From positions 1 through 27,225 of the forward strand of contig JAFAGA010000025.1 of the NCBI GenBank assembly GCA_023423045.1: DNA of 27,225 nucleotides. The letters run 5' to 3'. Position numbers and translations under genes: made by a program. Shown here piece by piece: positions 12,885-21,460 of this stretch. The DNA is from Bacillota bacterium. GTDB lineage: Bacteria; Bacillota; Clostridia; Lachnospirales; Lachnospiraceae. The stretch's first letter is position 1. The number at the start of each line of letters is the position of its first letter. A model generated the notes under the pieces. The model ran no database searches. It was not told the DNA's origin and saw only the letters and a program-made list of their open reading frames with translations.

Positions 12885-15800
12885 TTATTTCTGTTCCGGT
12901 ACCCGGAGTACATCGCCGGGATAGATGAGGGAGAATCGGCCTTTATTGTTCAGCCGTTCCAATTCAGCCATCGTACAGTTAAACTTACGGGCAATCGTCC
13001 AGAAACTGTCGCCTCGCTGTACCGTGTAGGTGGAATAAGCCCGGTCTTTCGGCACATCCGCCGTCACACCGTACTGGTCGAAGGTATAGGTCGTGCCGCC
13101 GATGTCCTTTTTCCCAATAATGGGCTTGCCATTTTCATAATACATCCACTGGCCGCTGTCGTTCATTGACCAGCCTTGGGCCGTGTCGTTAAATATCTCC
13201 AACTCCACGAAGTGCCTCAATACCGCCGAAACCTCGGCGCGAGTGGCCGTTCCCTGTGGGTCGTAGAGATTATTGCTCTTACCTTGGATGATGCCTGCCA
13301 TCTGGATGCGCTTTACGGAAGGAGCCGCCCATGCACCAATTTTGGCGTTATCGGCAAAGGTATTCTGTGCATGAACTTCCGGCAGCTTAAACCCGATAGC
13401 CGTGGCATACCTGTCCATAATAACCGCCATCTGCTCACGGGTCACAAGGCCGTCAGGGTCGAATTTGCCGCCGATGCCAACCAGTATGTTGTTTTTTACG
13501 CCCCATTCGATATAGCCCATGTAATAGGCATTGGCTTTCACATCGGTAAAGCTGCTCTTTGTATAGCCGCTCACGTCGGCGTCTGCCAAACGTCCGAGCG
13601 CTGTTACAAACATACCCCGTGTCATAGAACCGTTAGGGCTGAACGTGGTGGCGCTGGTGCCGGTCATGAGGCCACGGTTTACGACAAAGAGAATATCATC
13701 CTTTGCCCAATGACCATTGATGTCTGTAAATTTGAAGCTGGCTTTGTAGGCTATACCGTATGTAGAGAAATGGCTGGTGGAAAACACCACCGTTCCGCGC
13801 CTTGCATCATAACTTGAATCGGTGAGATAGGTCACTTTGCCTTTTGCGTCCACATACACGGCATAGACATTGCCCGCAATTTCGCCTTTTTGCAGGGTAT
13901 AAGGAATCTCTACACTGACGCTGCCTTTGCCAAAATCAGTCACGGATTTTCCGCTGCCATAGGTTGCCTTGAGGTCAAAAGCGGGCCGACTGCCAATGGC
14001 GGCCTTTACATCGCCGGATAGCTTGGCGTTGTCCATGCGGGTGGCGGAAAGCTGTACGTCGGCCTTCGCCTGTCGGTTAATCTCGGTTACCGCCGCAAGG
14101 TTGATGCCAATGGTAAGATCTGGACGGTCAATGACAAGCTGAACGCTGGAAATCTTGTTGTCGATGACCTGCTCCTGTGTGGTCTTAGGCAGATTGACGG
14201 TGACTGCGTTTGCGTCCTTCCCGCCGGTGGTAACATGAATAACCGCCGTGATGTCGCCTGCGTTCACGCCTTTTTTTGCCGCCTCGGCCTTTGCGTCTGC
14301 AATGGCATCAGTGATATTCTTGTCGGTCAAGCTGACGTTGGCGTTGCCCTTACCGTCCACTGTGGCTTTGTTTTGCGTGCTGCCTGTAACAGGCTCTGTT
14401 GGCTTCGTGGACGGAGCAGGTGTATTGGAACCACTGCCGGAGCCGCCGCCATTACCACCACCACCGCCAGTTCCTCCCGTATAGGGAGTTGCCGTAATGG
14501 TGATGGTTTTCTGCACGGTGGGTTCGCTTTGACTACCCTTGGACACCGTGCTGGTAAAGGTGTAGCTGCCATTTGTGCCGCTGGGATTTGCGGATGTTCC
14601 TGCAATCGGTGCGATGTAGCCAACTTTGTTTATGGTGACCGTAATATTGCTGTTATTGACGGCCGTTTCCGCAGTGTTTTTCAGCGCCGCTTTAATAGCA
14701 GCCTCATCGGCTGCGGCTGCCTGACTCATGTCAGCGTAGCTTGCATTCTGTGCAGCGGTTTTCGCCGCAGCGACGATTGCAATGTCCGGGTCGGGAGCAA
14801 TATTTACGGTCATGGAAAGGCTTTTGCTATCATTCACGCTGCCTTTGGAGAGTGCAACGTCATACTTCCCGGTTCCGCTGTTGTAGGTAACGGTTGCAGT
14901 TACCCCTGCGGCATTCCCGGAAAGCAGACCATTCACATAAGCCTGCACGGCGGCTGTTTTATCTGTCTGCGATGCACCGAAAGCGACATTGACCGTTCCG
15001 TCAACCAAAGCCGTTTTTGCCGCGGAGACTGCCTGTGCATCGGTAACACCGGTATAAGGCGTTGCCGTAATAACAATGGTTTTCTGCACAGTGGTATCAC
15101 TTTGACTGCCTTTGGATACCGTAACGGTAAAGGTGTAACTGCCATTTGTACCGCTGGGATTTGCAGAGGTTCCTGTAATCGGTGGGGTGTAGCTGTCTTT
15201 GTCTATAGTAATTGTAATCTCGCTGTTATTGACCGCCGTTTCCGCAGTATTTTTCAGCGCCGCTTTAATAGCGTCCTCATCGGTTGCCGCTGTCTGAGTC
15301 ATGTCAGCATAGCTTGCATCCTGTGTAGCGGTTTTCGCCGCAGCGACGATTGCAGTGTCCGGGTCAACAATCACCGTGTAGTTGACCGCGCTTGAGGTGG
15401 TAGCGGTATTGTATGAGGTGGCGGCGTACTCGGCGGTCAAGGCGAAGGTTCCTGTGCCGCCGGGCGTCCATGTAAAGACGGCTACACCACCGGTATTCAG
15501 GTTTGCCGTGCCCAGATCTGTGCCACCGTTCTTAAAGGTAATCGCCTGCCCATTTACACCGGGACCGGTAAAGTAACCTGTGAGGGTCGCAGTTAGGGTG
15601 ACGGAACTGCCCATGATTTGTGGGCTTTCAGGAGATGCCGCCAGCGCAAGGGTGGTTGTATTGCCGACTACAGTTAGGGGCACCTCGTTGGAGTAAACTG
15701 TGCCATCAGAATAAGTTGCATAATAGCGCAGCTTATATTCAGCCGAGGTGTCAAGGGGCAGTACTCCATCCGACCAATTTGTCCAACTGCCTGAATTAAC

Positions 15801-18494
15801 GCAGCTCTGCCAGCCCTTCGCTGTAATCAAAATACCGGTCTTTGTTGTTACTGTGGGGGCCGTAAGCTCGCTCAGTGCAAGGTTATGCCCCGCCGTAAAA
15901 GAGTCCAAGATGGACAGAGTGCCTATGACTACGGGAGGGGTCAGTGCAAGTTGCACCCTCTGCATAGTGCCGGAGCCGCTGTTTTGTATCGCATAATCGC
16001 TGCTATCGCTGAAGAAATAGGCACTGCAGTCGGAGGAACTTGCAAATGTGACATTAACCGGGTTGCCACTTGTAGGAGCGGAGTTTGCAGTCACTCCGAT
16101 GGATGCGCCTGAGGTGAGCGGCGCCCCATCCACAAAATTAATTGCTTGCCAGGTCAGCACCACGTTGCATGCAGCGGAGGAACCTGTCACCGTGTTATCT
16201 TTGATAAGCGCTGTGCCGCCTACTTTAAAAGCCGGGGCATTGATACCTCCATTTGGGCTTTTATTGCCAGTAATGCTGCCACCTGTCATGGTGAAACTAC
16301 CTTGTGGTGCATAGACAGCACCGCCCTGATTGGCTGCTTCATTATTGGTAATACTGCCGCCTTGCATGATAAAAGTCTTCATTGATCCAACCATCACACC
16401 GCCTCCGCCTTGGGTCGAGCTGGTGCTCTTGTTGCCGGTGATATTGCCGCCCTGCATGGTGACGACACCGAAAGCATACACACCGCCACCGGTATCACCG
16501 GAGTTATATCCCCCAGTGATATGACCCTGCTTTGAGACCTCGTCCGTACTGCTGTCCTTGATGGTCATAGTGCAGTCCGCAGTGATCACATTGCCGTCGG
16601 GTGTGGCCGCCGATAGACCCCGGTCGATATCCTTGCCATTCAGGTCAAGGATGGTGGGAGTTACCCAATTTTTAAAGGTCAGGGGCCATGTGCTGTGGCT
16701 GTCCTTGTCGATATTCGTTAGAAGCTGAATATATACCGTGCCTCCGTAAAACCCGTTTGCATAGCTTATGGCATCGGCCAGTGTACCTTGTGTCCACTCT
16801 GTTGGTTCGGTGCCGTCGCTTCCCGCTATGCCCCATTGGGCTTGGGGTAGCGCAAACACCGCATTGTTATCGTTCTTCACCGTGGCGGCATAGTTTTTGC
16901 CGGCATAGCTTGCCGTTGCCGCGATGCCTGTGTCATCGCCGGGAAGGTAAACAAAGACCTTGCCCGCGCCGCTGTCCAAAATGCTCTTAGCGTCGGTCAT
17001 ATTATATGTGTAAGCCGTGCCGCTGCTGGTAAAGGTCATGGTGCTCACATCAGTGCCGCCCGTGGTATCGCTTGGCACGGGTAAGGTGGTCTTATAGACG
17101 TTGGCAGGGGACGCTTGCCCATTCGTTGGCGTGCACCAAATGGAGTTTGTCTGTATGCTGCCGCCGCTGATAATGATGTTATCAGTCACGCCGCCCCATT
17201 TGCCGGTGCCTGCGCCGATGCCTGCGGCCGCGCTGCCGCCGGTTGCCGTGACCGTGCCGCCACTAATGGTGATGTGGTTGCCGTTGCCGCCGGGCCGCCA
17301 GGTGCCGCCGCTGCCGCCGCCGATGCCCGCACTCCAGTAACCGCCATTCGCGGTGACTGTTCCGCCACTGATGGTGATGTAGCTGCCGCTGCCGCCGCTG
17401 TATGTGCCAGTGAGACTGGAGCTGTTTCCGCCGCCGCCAATACCCGCACCATGTGTTCCACCAGTTGCCGTGACTGTGCCGCCGCTGATGGTGATGTAGC
17501 TGCCATCGGTGCCGCCGCCGGCATCTGCGGCTGTGGTTGTGCCACCGATACCCGCACCATACCATCCGCCGGTTGCGTTTAATGTGCCGGTACCAGTTAT
17601 GGTGAGCATAGTGCCCGCCGCCGTAGTATCCTTTTGCAGTCCGGCGCAGTAATTGCCGCTCTTAAGAGTGTTTACGCTGCCGTCGGCAAGGGTGATATTC
17701 ACTGCTCCGGCAGTACTTGTGATTTTAAGCGCCGCCGCGTTTTCAGTACTGCTCACGTCGATATTCACGCCGGCAAGGGTGATATTCGCCGCCGAGGTGA
17801 CCCCAATGCGGTCGGTGGTGGAGGTTTTTCCCGCAGCCATACCAACGGTGTATTCACCCGCCGTGCTAAAGGTAAGCGTATTGTTGCTTTCGTCGAATGT
17901 CGGCGCAGCACCATCTCCTATGCTGACCGAAAAGTCGCCGTAGGTGGCAGGAGTACCTGTCCGCAGAGCCGTCATAAGGGGCTGCGCACCTACAGTCACG
18001 GTGATTTCCGGCAGCCCTGCGCTCACCGTGTAGCCCTCTATCACCGGCGTAAATACATAATTGCCGTTTTCATTTCTGTTATATTCTGGCTCGGCTGTCC
18101 ATGTAATCGGAATATCCGAGGTCGTTACGCTCCATTCGGGTTCGGTCACCTCGTTTGCCTTCACCTGTTCACCGGAATCTGTTGGAGTGGCAGAGCCGGG
18201 GGTGGCCTCTGTCAAATTGTCCGGGTTTCCTGAATCCTGTACGGCTTCCTCTATTGTGCCGCTATTGGCAACCACGGCTGCCCTCACCGTTGCCGTCAGG
18301 CTTTCAGGAAGTTCCAAATCCTCAACGGATGTGCCAATCGGAACTGACATTTCTGTTTCGTCAAGCGGGGCAAATGCAATAATTTCTTCGCTTACGCCGA
18401 TTGGCGTGCCCGCTTCTTCCGCCATAGCCGAAATCGGCAGCAGGGTCAGCACCATGCACACCGAGAGCCAAATACTTAAAATTCTCTTTCTCAC
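12885..18494 (-). CDS. Giant exported surface protein with beta-helix, Ig-like, SLH and LysM domains
   Basis: The 1869-residue protein begins with a signal peptide (MRKRILSIWLSVCMVLTLLP, cleavage near AMA-EE). Two right-handed beta-helix regions follow: residues about 298-435, with repeats of SYITISGGTVTATGG, and about 655-752, with QGGNITGNKS-type repeats. An Ig-like domain lies at about 945-1043. Two near-identical repeats lie at about 1044-1146 and 1232-1335, then a Gly-rich linker near 1340-1355. Three SLH domains occupy about 1587-1773 (TDINGHWAKDDI, TDVKANAYYMGYIEW, ADNAKIGAWAAPSVKRI), a glucan-binding-like repeat 1774-1819 (GQWMYYENGKPI), and a LysM domain 1820-1869 (YTVQRGDSFWTIARKFN). 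Both SLH and LysM bind cell wall. The start is GTG at 18494 with AGGAGG upstream. Its site overlaps the stop of the 74-aa gene, so the two are coupled. An adhesin or surface-layer role is likely but not proven. Confidence 0.9.
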   Translation of the reverse strand: MRKRILSIWLSVCMVLTLLPISAMAEEAGTPIGVSEEIIAFAPLDETEMSVPIGTSVEDLELPESLTATVRAAVVANSGTIEEAVQDSGNPDNLTEATPGSATPTDSGEQVKANEVTEPEWSVTTSDIPITWTAEPEYNRNENGNYVFTPVIEGYTVSAGLPEITVTVGAQPLMTALRTGTPATYGDFSVSIGDGAAPTFDESNNTLTFSTAGEYTVGMAAGKTSTTDRIGVTSAANITLAGVNIDVSSTENAAALKITSTAGAVNITLADGSVNTLKSGNYCAGLQKDTTAAGTMLTITGTGTLNATGGWYGAGIGGTTTAADAGGGTDGSYITISGGTVTATGGTHGAGIGGGGNSSSLTGTYSGGSGSYITISGGTVTANGGYWSAGIGGGSGGTWRPGGNGNHITISGGTVTATGGSAAAGIGAGTGKWGGVTDNIIISGGSIQTNSIWCTPTNGQASPANVYKTTLPVPSDTTGGTDVSTMTFTSSGTAYTYNMTDAKSILDSGAGKVFVYLPGDDTGIAATASYAGKNYAATVKNDNNAVFALPQAQWGIAGSDGTEPTEWTQGTLADAISYANGFYGGTVYIQLLTNIDKDSHSTWPLTFKNWVTPTILDLNGKDIDRGLSAATPDGNVITADCTMTIKDSSTDEVSKQGHITGGYNSGDTGGGVYAFGVVTMQGGNITGNKSTSSTQGGGGVMVGSMKTFIMQGGSITNNEAANQGGAVYAPQGSFTMTGGSITGNKSPNGGINAPAFKVGGTALIKDNTVTGSSAACNVVLTWQAINFVDGAPLTSGASIGVTANSAPTSGNPVNVTFASSSDCSAYFFSDSSDYAIQNSGSGTMQRVQLALTPPVVIGTLSILDSFTAGHNLALSELTAPTVTTKTGILITAKGWQSCVNSGSWTNWSDGVLPLDTSAEYKLRYYATYSDGTVYSNEVPLTVVGNTTTLALAASPESPQIMGSSVTLTATLTGYFTGPGVNGQAITFKNGGTDLGTANLNTGGVAVFTWTPGGTGTFALTAEYAATSYNTATTSSAVNYTVIVDPDTAIVAAAKTATQDASYADMTQTAATDEDAIKAALKNTAETAVNNSEITITIDKDSYTPPITGTSANPSGTNGSYTFTVTVSKGSQSDTTVQKTIVITATPYTGVTDAQAVSAAKTALVDGTVNVAFGASQTDKTAAVQAYVNGLLSGNAAGVTATVTYNSGTGKYDVALSKGSVNDSKSLSMTVNIAPDPDIAIVAAAKTAAQNASYADMSQAAAADEAAIKAALKNTAETAVNNSNITVTINKVGYIAPIAGTSANPSGTNGSYTFTSTVSKGSQSEPTVQKTITITATPYTGGTGGGGGNGGGSGSGSNTPAPSTKPTEPVTGSTQNKATVDGKGNANVSLTDKNITDAIADAKAEAAKKGVNAGDITAVIHVTTGGKDANAVTVNLPKTTQEQVIDNKISSVQLVIDRPDLTIGINLAAVTEINRQAKADVQLSATRMDNAKLSGDVKAAIGSRPAFDLKATYGSGKSVTDFGKGSVSVEIPYTLQKGEIAGNVYAVYVDAKGKVTYLTDSSYDARRGTVVFSTSHFSTYGIAYKASFKFTDINGHWAKDDILFVVNRGLMTGTSATTFSPNGSMTRGMFVTALGRLADADVSGYTKSSFTDVKANAYYMGYIEWGVKNNILVGIGGKFDPDGLVTREQMAVIMDRYATAIGFKLPEVHAQNTFADNAKIGAWAAPSVKRIQMAGIIQGKSNNLYDPQGTATRAEVSAVLRHFVELEIFNDTAQGWSMNDSGQWMYYENGKPIIGKKDIGGTTYTFDQYGVTADVPKDRAYSTYTVQRGDSFWTIARKFNCTMAELERLNNKGRFSLIYPGDVLRVPEQK
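14484..15370 (-). repeat. Two ~310-bp direct repeats within the surface protein gene
   Basis: About 14484-14800 and 15048-15370 encode the same ~103-residue unit (AIVAAAKTA, AALKNTAETAVNNS, TSANPSGTNGSYTFT, TVQKT). They differ mainly at third positions and at a few residues, and are separated by about 250 bp. This is an internal duplication that could recombine to lengthen or shorten the protein. Confidence 0.8.
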
Positions 18495-18509
18495 GTTATC
18501 TTTATCCTC

Positions 18510-18734
18510 CTATTTTGATATTTTTTTCGGCCAGTAGCATATGCCCACATCGAGCGAACGGGGCTTGTCCAAATGAAAATCGGCACACCGGCAATACCAG
18601 CACTGCTGTAAGCCCTCCGGTGTATCGGCTCTCGGCTCAAAAGCCGGACAAACCTGCTTGGGCCACACATTGCCCTCTGCATTGGGGACAGAAAGGGGCG
18701 TATCTTCCTGCCTGCGCCGACGATTTTCCATCAT
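18510..18734 (-). CDS. Small Cys-rich protein, candidate zinc-binding, unknown function
   Basis: A 74-residue protein with five cysteines: Cys29, Cys45, Cys48, Cys50 and Cys66, and His54 nearby in CWYCRCADFH. The spacing looks like a small metal-binding knuckle. The sequence CPAFEPRADTPEGLQQCWYC and LDKPRSLDVGICYWP is unfamiliar to me as a named family. There is no signal peptide or membrane segment. AAAGGAG lies six bases before the first ATG of a double ATG, so the gene is real. Its stop TAG is part of the TAGGAGG ribosome site of the giant surface protein, so the two are translationally coupled. Cotranscription suggests a job tied to that protein (for example chaperone or regulator). The redox-sensitive Cys set would suit an anaerobe. 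Confidence 0.7.
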   Translation of the reverse strand: MMENRRRRQEDTPLSVPNAEGNVWPKQVCPAFEPRADTPEGLQQCWYCRCADFHLDKPRSLDVGICYWPKKISK

Positions 18735-18800
18735 ATCACACTCCTTTCGCTGAAAAGTATGCGGATTTTTCTACAAGTTACAGTCAAGAGGTTACCACGA

Positions 18801-18837
18801 GAAAAAGAAAAAACGAGCCTTTACACTTAAAAGGCTC
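18801..18837 (-). terminator. Terminator of the two-component operon
   Basis: On the minus strand, GAGCCTTT and AAAGGCTC form a perfect 8-bp stem (18815-18822 with 18830-18837 on the plus strand) with a 7-nt loop, followed by GTTTTTTCTTTTT. It lies 68 bp past the stop of the sensor kinase, so the downstream Cys-rich/surface protein unit needs its own promoter. Confidence 0.8.
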
Positions 18838-18853
18838 ATTTTTACACTTAAAA
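18820..18853. promoter_or_regulatory. Two direct repeats 21 bp apart, possible LytTR regulator site
   Basis: TTTACACTTAAAA occurs at 18820-18832 and 18841-18853 on the plus strand, start to start 21 bp, or two helical turns. LytTR-type regulators typically bind two ~9-bp direct repeats with that period, and ACACTTAAA is close to the AgrA-type ACAGTTAAG. One repeat coincides with the loop and part of the terminator stem, so the match may be partly chance. It lies upstream of the 74-aa gene. Confidence 0.35.
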
Positions 18854-18904
18854 AACTCATATTTATTTGAAATTTGCTCTTGACAAACGGAAATCTCCGT
18901 TATC

Positions 18905-20191
18905 TCACACCAACAGGCGCACCCGAAAAACACCGTTTTCGATGTTGTAAATCAGCTCTCCGTCATACTTTTTTGCAAAAGCAATAACGCTCTTACTACC
19001 AATTCCGTGATCCTCCTGACCGGCAAGAGGATAACCGTTTCCATCAAGGGCAGTATCCGACCCACAGGGGTTTTCCATCTCCAACAAGAGCCGTCCCACG
19101 CCTTTACAGGTAAAACGGAGATAGAGCCTTGTGCCGTCGGTAATCCTTCCACAAGCCTGAATTGCATTTTCCAAAAGGTTTGACACCACCATGGAAAACT
19201 CCAAGGAATCCACGGTTAGCTCCCTTGGAATATCCAGTTGGGTCTCTGTGGAAATACCCGCTTGCTCTGCGAGTGCCGCATAGTGGCAAACAGCGGCGTT
19301 GACAGCGGGATTTTCGCAGTAGACCCTGCTAATTTTTTGCGTCATTTGATTTTGACTTTGCAGCAAAGCGGTGGCCTCACCGATTTTCTCCTGCTCTAAA
19401 AGCTCTAAAAGCACATTGTTAAAGTGGCGGCGGTCATGGGCAGCTCGGCTGTTCTGTGCCGACACTTCCTCCATGAGCTCCAGTCGCCGGGACATGTTCC
19501 CTGCGGCCAGTTGCAGATACTCCCGCTCCGCCTGCATCTTTTGGTTTTCCTCACGCATGGCATATTGCTTTGTTATGGTTTTGAGCGAATGGATAATAGA
19601 AATATAGACCGATAAGCCTAAAAGGATGAGAAGCATCAGCGGTATGTAGTTTTCGCTCAGCCTATCCCTGATATCACCGCCAAAAAGATAGCTCAAAAAG
19701 CAAGCAAACAAGGAAACGGCGGGCAATATGTAGATGTGCCAATAGTCCAGCACAGTGCGATACAGCTTTGATACCTGCTTACGAAACACAACAATGATCA
19801 TTGAAAATAAAATCAGGCGCACATACGAATTTCCATACATCGGTCTTGGAAAAACATCAGCCCATATATAGCTTAAAAACACCACTGCGATATAAATATT
19901 GAGTATCGTAATGTAGTTAAAGCACCACTGCATGACCTTGTCGGTGAAAAGCGGCTTTAAGGCGACCCCAATCACCAATAGCATAACAAGGTCAACATAA
20001 AATACTGCAGTATAGTTTTCAGTACGGTAAAAGTAATAGTTGACACCGATATTGGCAGCTAGTACGATCGCTGTTGCAAAAACATACACGGATTTGCTTT
20101 TGTATTTGGGTGTAGCCATGACGGAAAGCAAAAGTATGAGCATGATATCGGTGACAATGGCTCGAAAAAAATCAGGGAAAAGTGAAGTCAT
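18905..20191 (-). CDS. GHKL-domain sensor histidine kinase (AgrC-like)
   Basis: This 428-residue membrane kinase has six to seven hydrophobic segments within residues 8-205 (for example LILLLSVMA, VDLVMLLVIGV, IYIAVVFLSYIW, LILFSMIIVVF, LPAVSLFACFLSYL, LMLLILLGLSVY). A coiled-coil linker of about 210-245 follows, then the dimerisation motif AAHDRRHFNN with His252 as likely phosphoacceptor. The GHKL ATPase domain shows the N box VSNLLENAIQA (336-346) and the G box DHGIGSKSV (394-402). These traits fit the AgrC/VirS-like HPK10 class that pairs with LytTR regulators, and such kinases often sense peptides. No obvious autoinducer peptide gene was seen. It overlaps the regulator gene by four bases (ATGA), so the two are coupled. 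Which signal it detects is unknown. Confidence 0.9.
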   Translation of the reverse strand: MTSLFPDFFRAIVTDIMLILLLSVMATPKYKSKSVYVFATAIVLAANIGVNYYFYRTENYTAVFYVDLVMLLVIGVALKPLFTDKVMQWCFNYITILNIYIAVVFLSYIWADVFPRPMYGNSYVRLILFSMIIVVFRKQVSKLYRTVLDYWHIYILPAVSLFACFLSYLFGGDIRDRLSENYIPLMLLILLGLSVYISIIHSLKTITKQYAMREENQKMQAEREYLQLAAGNMSRRLELMEEVSAQNSRAAHDRRHFNNVLLELLEQEKIGEATALLQSQNQMTQKISRVYCENPAVNAAVCHYAALAEQAGISTETQLDIPRELTVDSLEFSMVVSNLLENAIQACGRITDGTRLYLRFTCKGVGRLLLEMENPCGSDTALDGNGYPLAGQEDHGIGSKSVIAFAKKYDGELIYNIENGVFRVRLLV

Positions 20192-20925
20192 GTTCGCACC
20201 TGCCTTGCCATCAGAAAGTTCATGTATTGATCCCGTACCGACGTATATTGCTTTGCCGCTATAGGCACTATCTTGCCGCCGTATAACGTGAAGTTATCCT
20301 TGGCGAACCGCTCCACCCGGCGCATATTGATAATAAACGAGGTGTGGCATTGCAGAAAGTGCCTGTCCTTCAAAATAGATGCACAGTATTCTGAAAAATT
20401 CTCACGAAAGGTGCGGCTGGATACTTCTTCGCCGTTTGCCAAGCTAAAGATGACAGCGTGGCTGCGGTATTCACAGCAGATAATATCTGACAGCTTCATT
20501 ACCCGCAGGCTCTCTGCTGTTTTGACGGCAAAGGTCTGATCTTCCGCAAGGTCTGCTTTAGAAATGGCGAGGGTTAGTGTATCAAACAGCTGCTGTTTTT
20601 CAATCGGTTTAATGAGGTAATTGATAGGGCTTGCCGCATATGCCTGCAGAGCAAACTGCGGTTCCGTGGTAGCATAGACAATCTGCGCCTCACGGTTAAA
20701 ATGGCGAATTTCTTTACCAAGCTCAATTCCATTGACCATGGGCATGACAATATCCAGTATGTAGAGATGAAAAGTTTCGGTTTCAATGGAGGTCAGTAAT
20801 TTATCAGGATGAGAGAACTCTTTCATCTCTGCTTCCAATGCATGTGTGTCAAGATATTCTGTTATGTATTTGTTGATGACTTCCAACTCTCTTGGCTGGT
20901 CGTCGCAGATGGCGATCTTCAACAT
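20188..20925 (-). CDS. LytTR family response regulator
   Basis: This 245-residue protein has an N-terminal receiver domain: acidic pocket Asp8-Asp9, phosphorylation site Asp58 in YILDIVMP, the switch residue in YATTE, and Lys in LIKP. A C-terminal LytTR DNA-binding domain (about residues 140-240) has LSDIICCEYRSHAVIFSLAN, FLQCHTSFIINMRRVERF and GGKIVPIAAKQY, all typical of AgrA/VirR-like regulators that bind paired direct repeats upstream of promoters. It likely receives phosphate from the adjacent GHKL kinase and activates the surface protein unit downstream. The ATG follows AAGGAGGTGT, which overlaps the end of the upstream HTH gene, three bases away. Targets outside the element cannot be judged. 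Confidence 0.93.
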   Translation of the reverse strand: MLKIAICDDQPRELEVINKYITEYLDTHALEAEMKEFSHPDKLLTSIETETFHLYILDIVMPMVNGIELGKEIRHFNREAQIVYATTEPQFALQAYAASPINYLIKPIEKQQLFDTLTLAISKADLAEDQTFAVKTAESLRVMKLSDIICCEYRSHAVIFSLANGEEVSSRTFRENFSEYCASILKDRHFLQCHTSFIINMRRVERFAKDNFTLYGGKIVPIAAKQYTSVRDQYMNFLMARQVRT

Positions 20926-20928
20926 AGG

Positions 20929-21126
20929 CTACACCTCCTTGTCGGAACGATTTTCGTCACTGCTGCGCATCCATCGGTCAATCTCATCCTGTCTGTATCG
21001 CCAGAACTTCCCAACCTTAACAGCGGGAAAGTTTTTTGTTTCTATCCAAAACATCAATGTCTGACGGCTGATACTTAAATAAGCACACACCTCTTTTGTG
21101 GTCAACCACCTATCCTCATTCTGCAT
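20929..21126 (-). CDS. Excisionase-like helix-turn-helix DNA-binding protein
   Basis: A 65-residue protein of the MerR/excisionase type (HTH_17-like): WLTTKEVCAYLSISRQTLMF with the wing KVGKFWRYRQDEIDRWMRS. Such proteins help recombinases excise elements or act as small regulators. It is the first gene of the operon with the LytTR regulator and sensor kinase, three bases before the regulator, with AAAGGAGAG upstream of its ATG and a good promoter. Its place in a signalling operon, more than 2.7 kb from the recombinase, points to a regulatory rather than excision role, but an accessory excisionase cannot be ruled out. Confidence 0.88.
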   Translation of the reverse strand: MQNEDRWLTTKEVCAYLSISRQTLMFWIETKNFPAVKVGKFWRYRQDEIDRWMRSSDENRSDKEV

Positions 21127-21159
21127 CGAAAACTCTCCTTTATGCAGTATACGCTATCT

Positions 21160-21187
21160 ATTATAGCAAAAAGAGACGAAATTACAA
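21160..21187 (-). promoter_or_regulatory. Promoter of the HTH-LytTR-kinase operon
   Basis: On the minus strand, TTGTAA (21182-21187) and TATAAT (21160-21165) are spaced by 16 bp, with an extended TGC just before the -10 hexamer. It ends about 34 bp before the HTH start codon. Confidence 0.7.
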
Positions 21188-21460
21188 TATATTTGTCTTG
21201 TTGTGTAATGTTGAGTAAATCTAGATATTGGCTCTTGAGTGTATAGCTTCTAGATTATAACATCTAAAGATATGGGTTTTTATTTATACATCGTCATATT
21301 ACTTATTTTGCACTATTTACACAAGCTCATATAAGCAGTTTAGATTCAAGGGGACTACATACGGTTTTATATCGCAATAACTGCTGTTTACAAACTTCAA
21401 TTTTTGCAGTAAAATAAACTCATAACCATGAACCTTGACAAATGAACATCGTATCCCGCA
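21188..21460. other. AT-rich intergenic stretch with TCTAGA repeats
   Basis: No gene is supported here. AATCTAGA (21218-21225) and TCTAGATT (21249-21256) form an inverted pair 31 bp apart, and a third ATCTAAAGAT palindrome lies at 21262-21271. They are 30-85 bp upstream of the operon's -35 hexamer and could be sites for a regulator. Confidence 0.3.

Noticed and set aside
14235..15395. Long open frame (386 codons) on the plus strand within the surface protein gene
   Set aside because: It is the antisense of a repeat-rich, Ala/Thr/Gly-biased gene that has a signal peptide, a ribosome site and known domains on the minus strand. The antisense product is Cys/Arg-rich with no ribosome site or family likeness.
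17115..17582. Ala-rich antisense frames opposite the beta-helix repeats
   Set aside because: They arise from the GGC/GCC-rich SGGTVTATGG repeats on the other strand; several frames are open at once.
17190..17600. Regular short repeats that might suggest a CRISPR array
   Set aside because: The repeats are in frame, translate to beta-helix rungs, vary in spacing, and have no unrelated spacers or cas genes.
20929..21126. The small HTH protein as the excisionase of the element
   Set aside because: It sits in the signalling operon 2.7 kb away from the recombinase and on the other strand. A regulatory role fits better, though excision help is not excluded.
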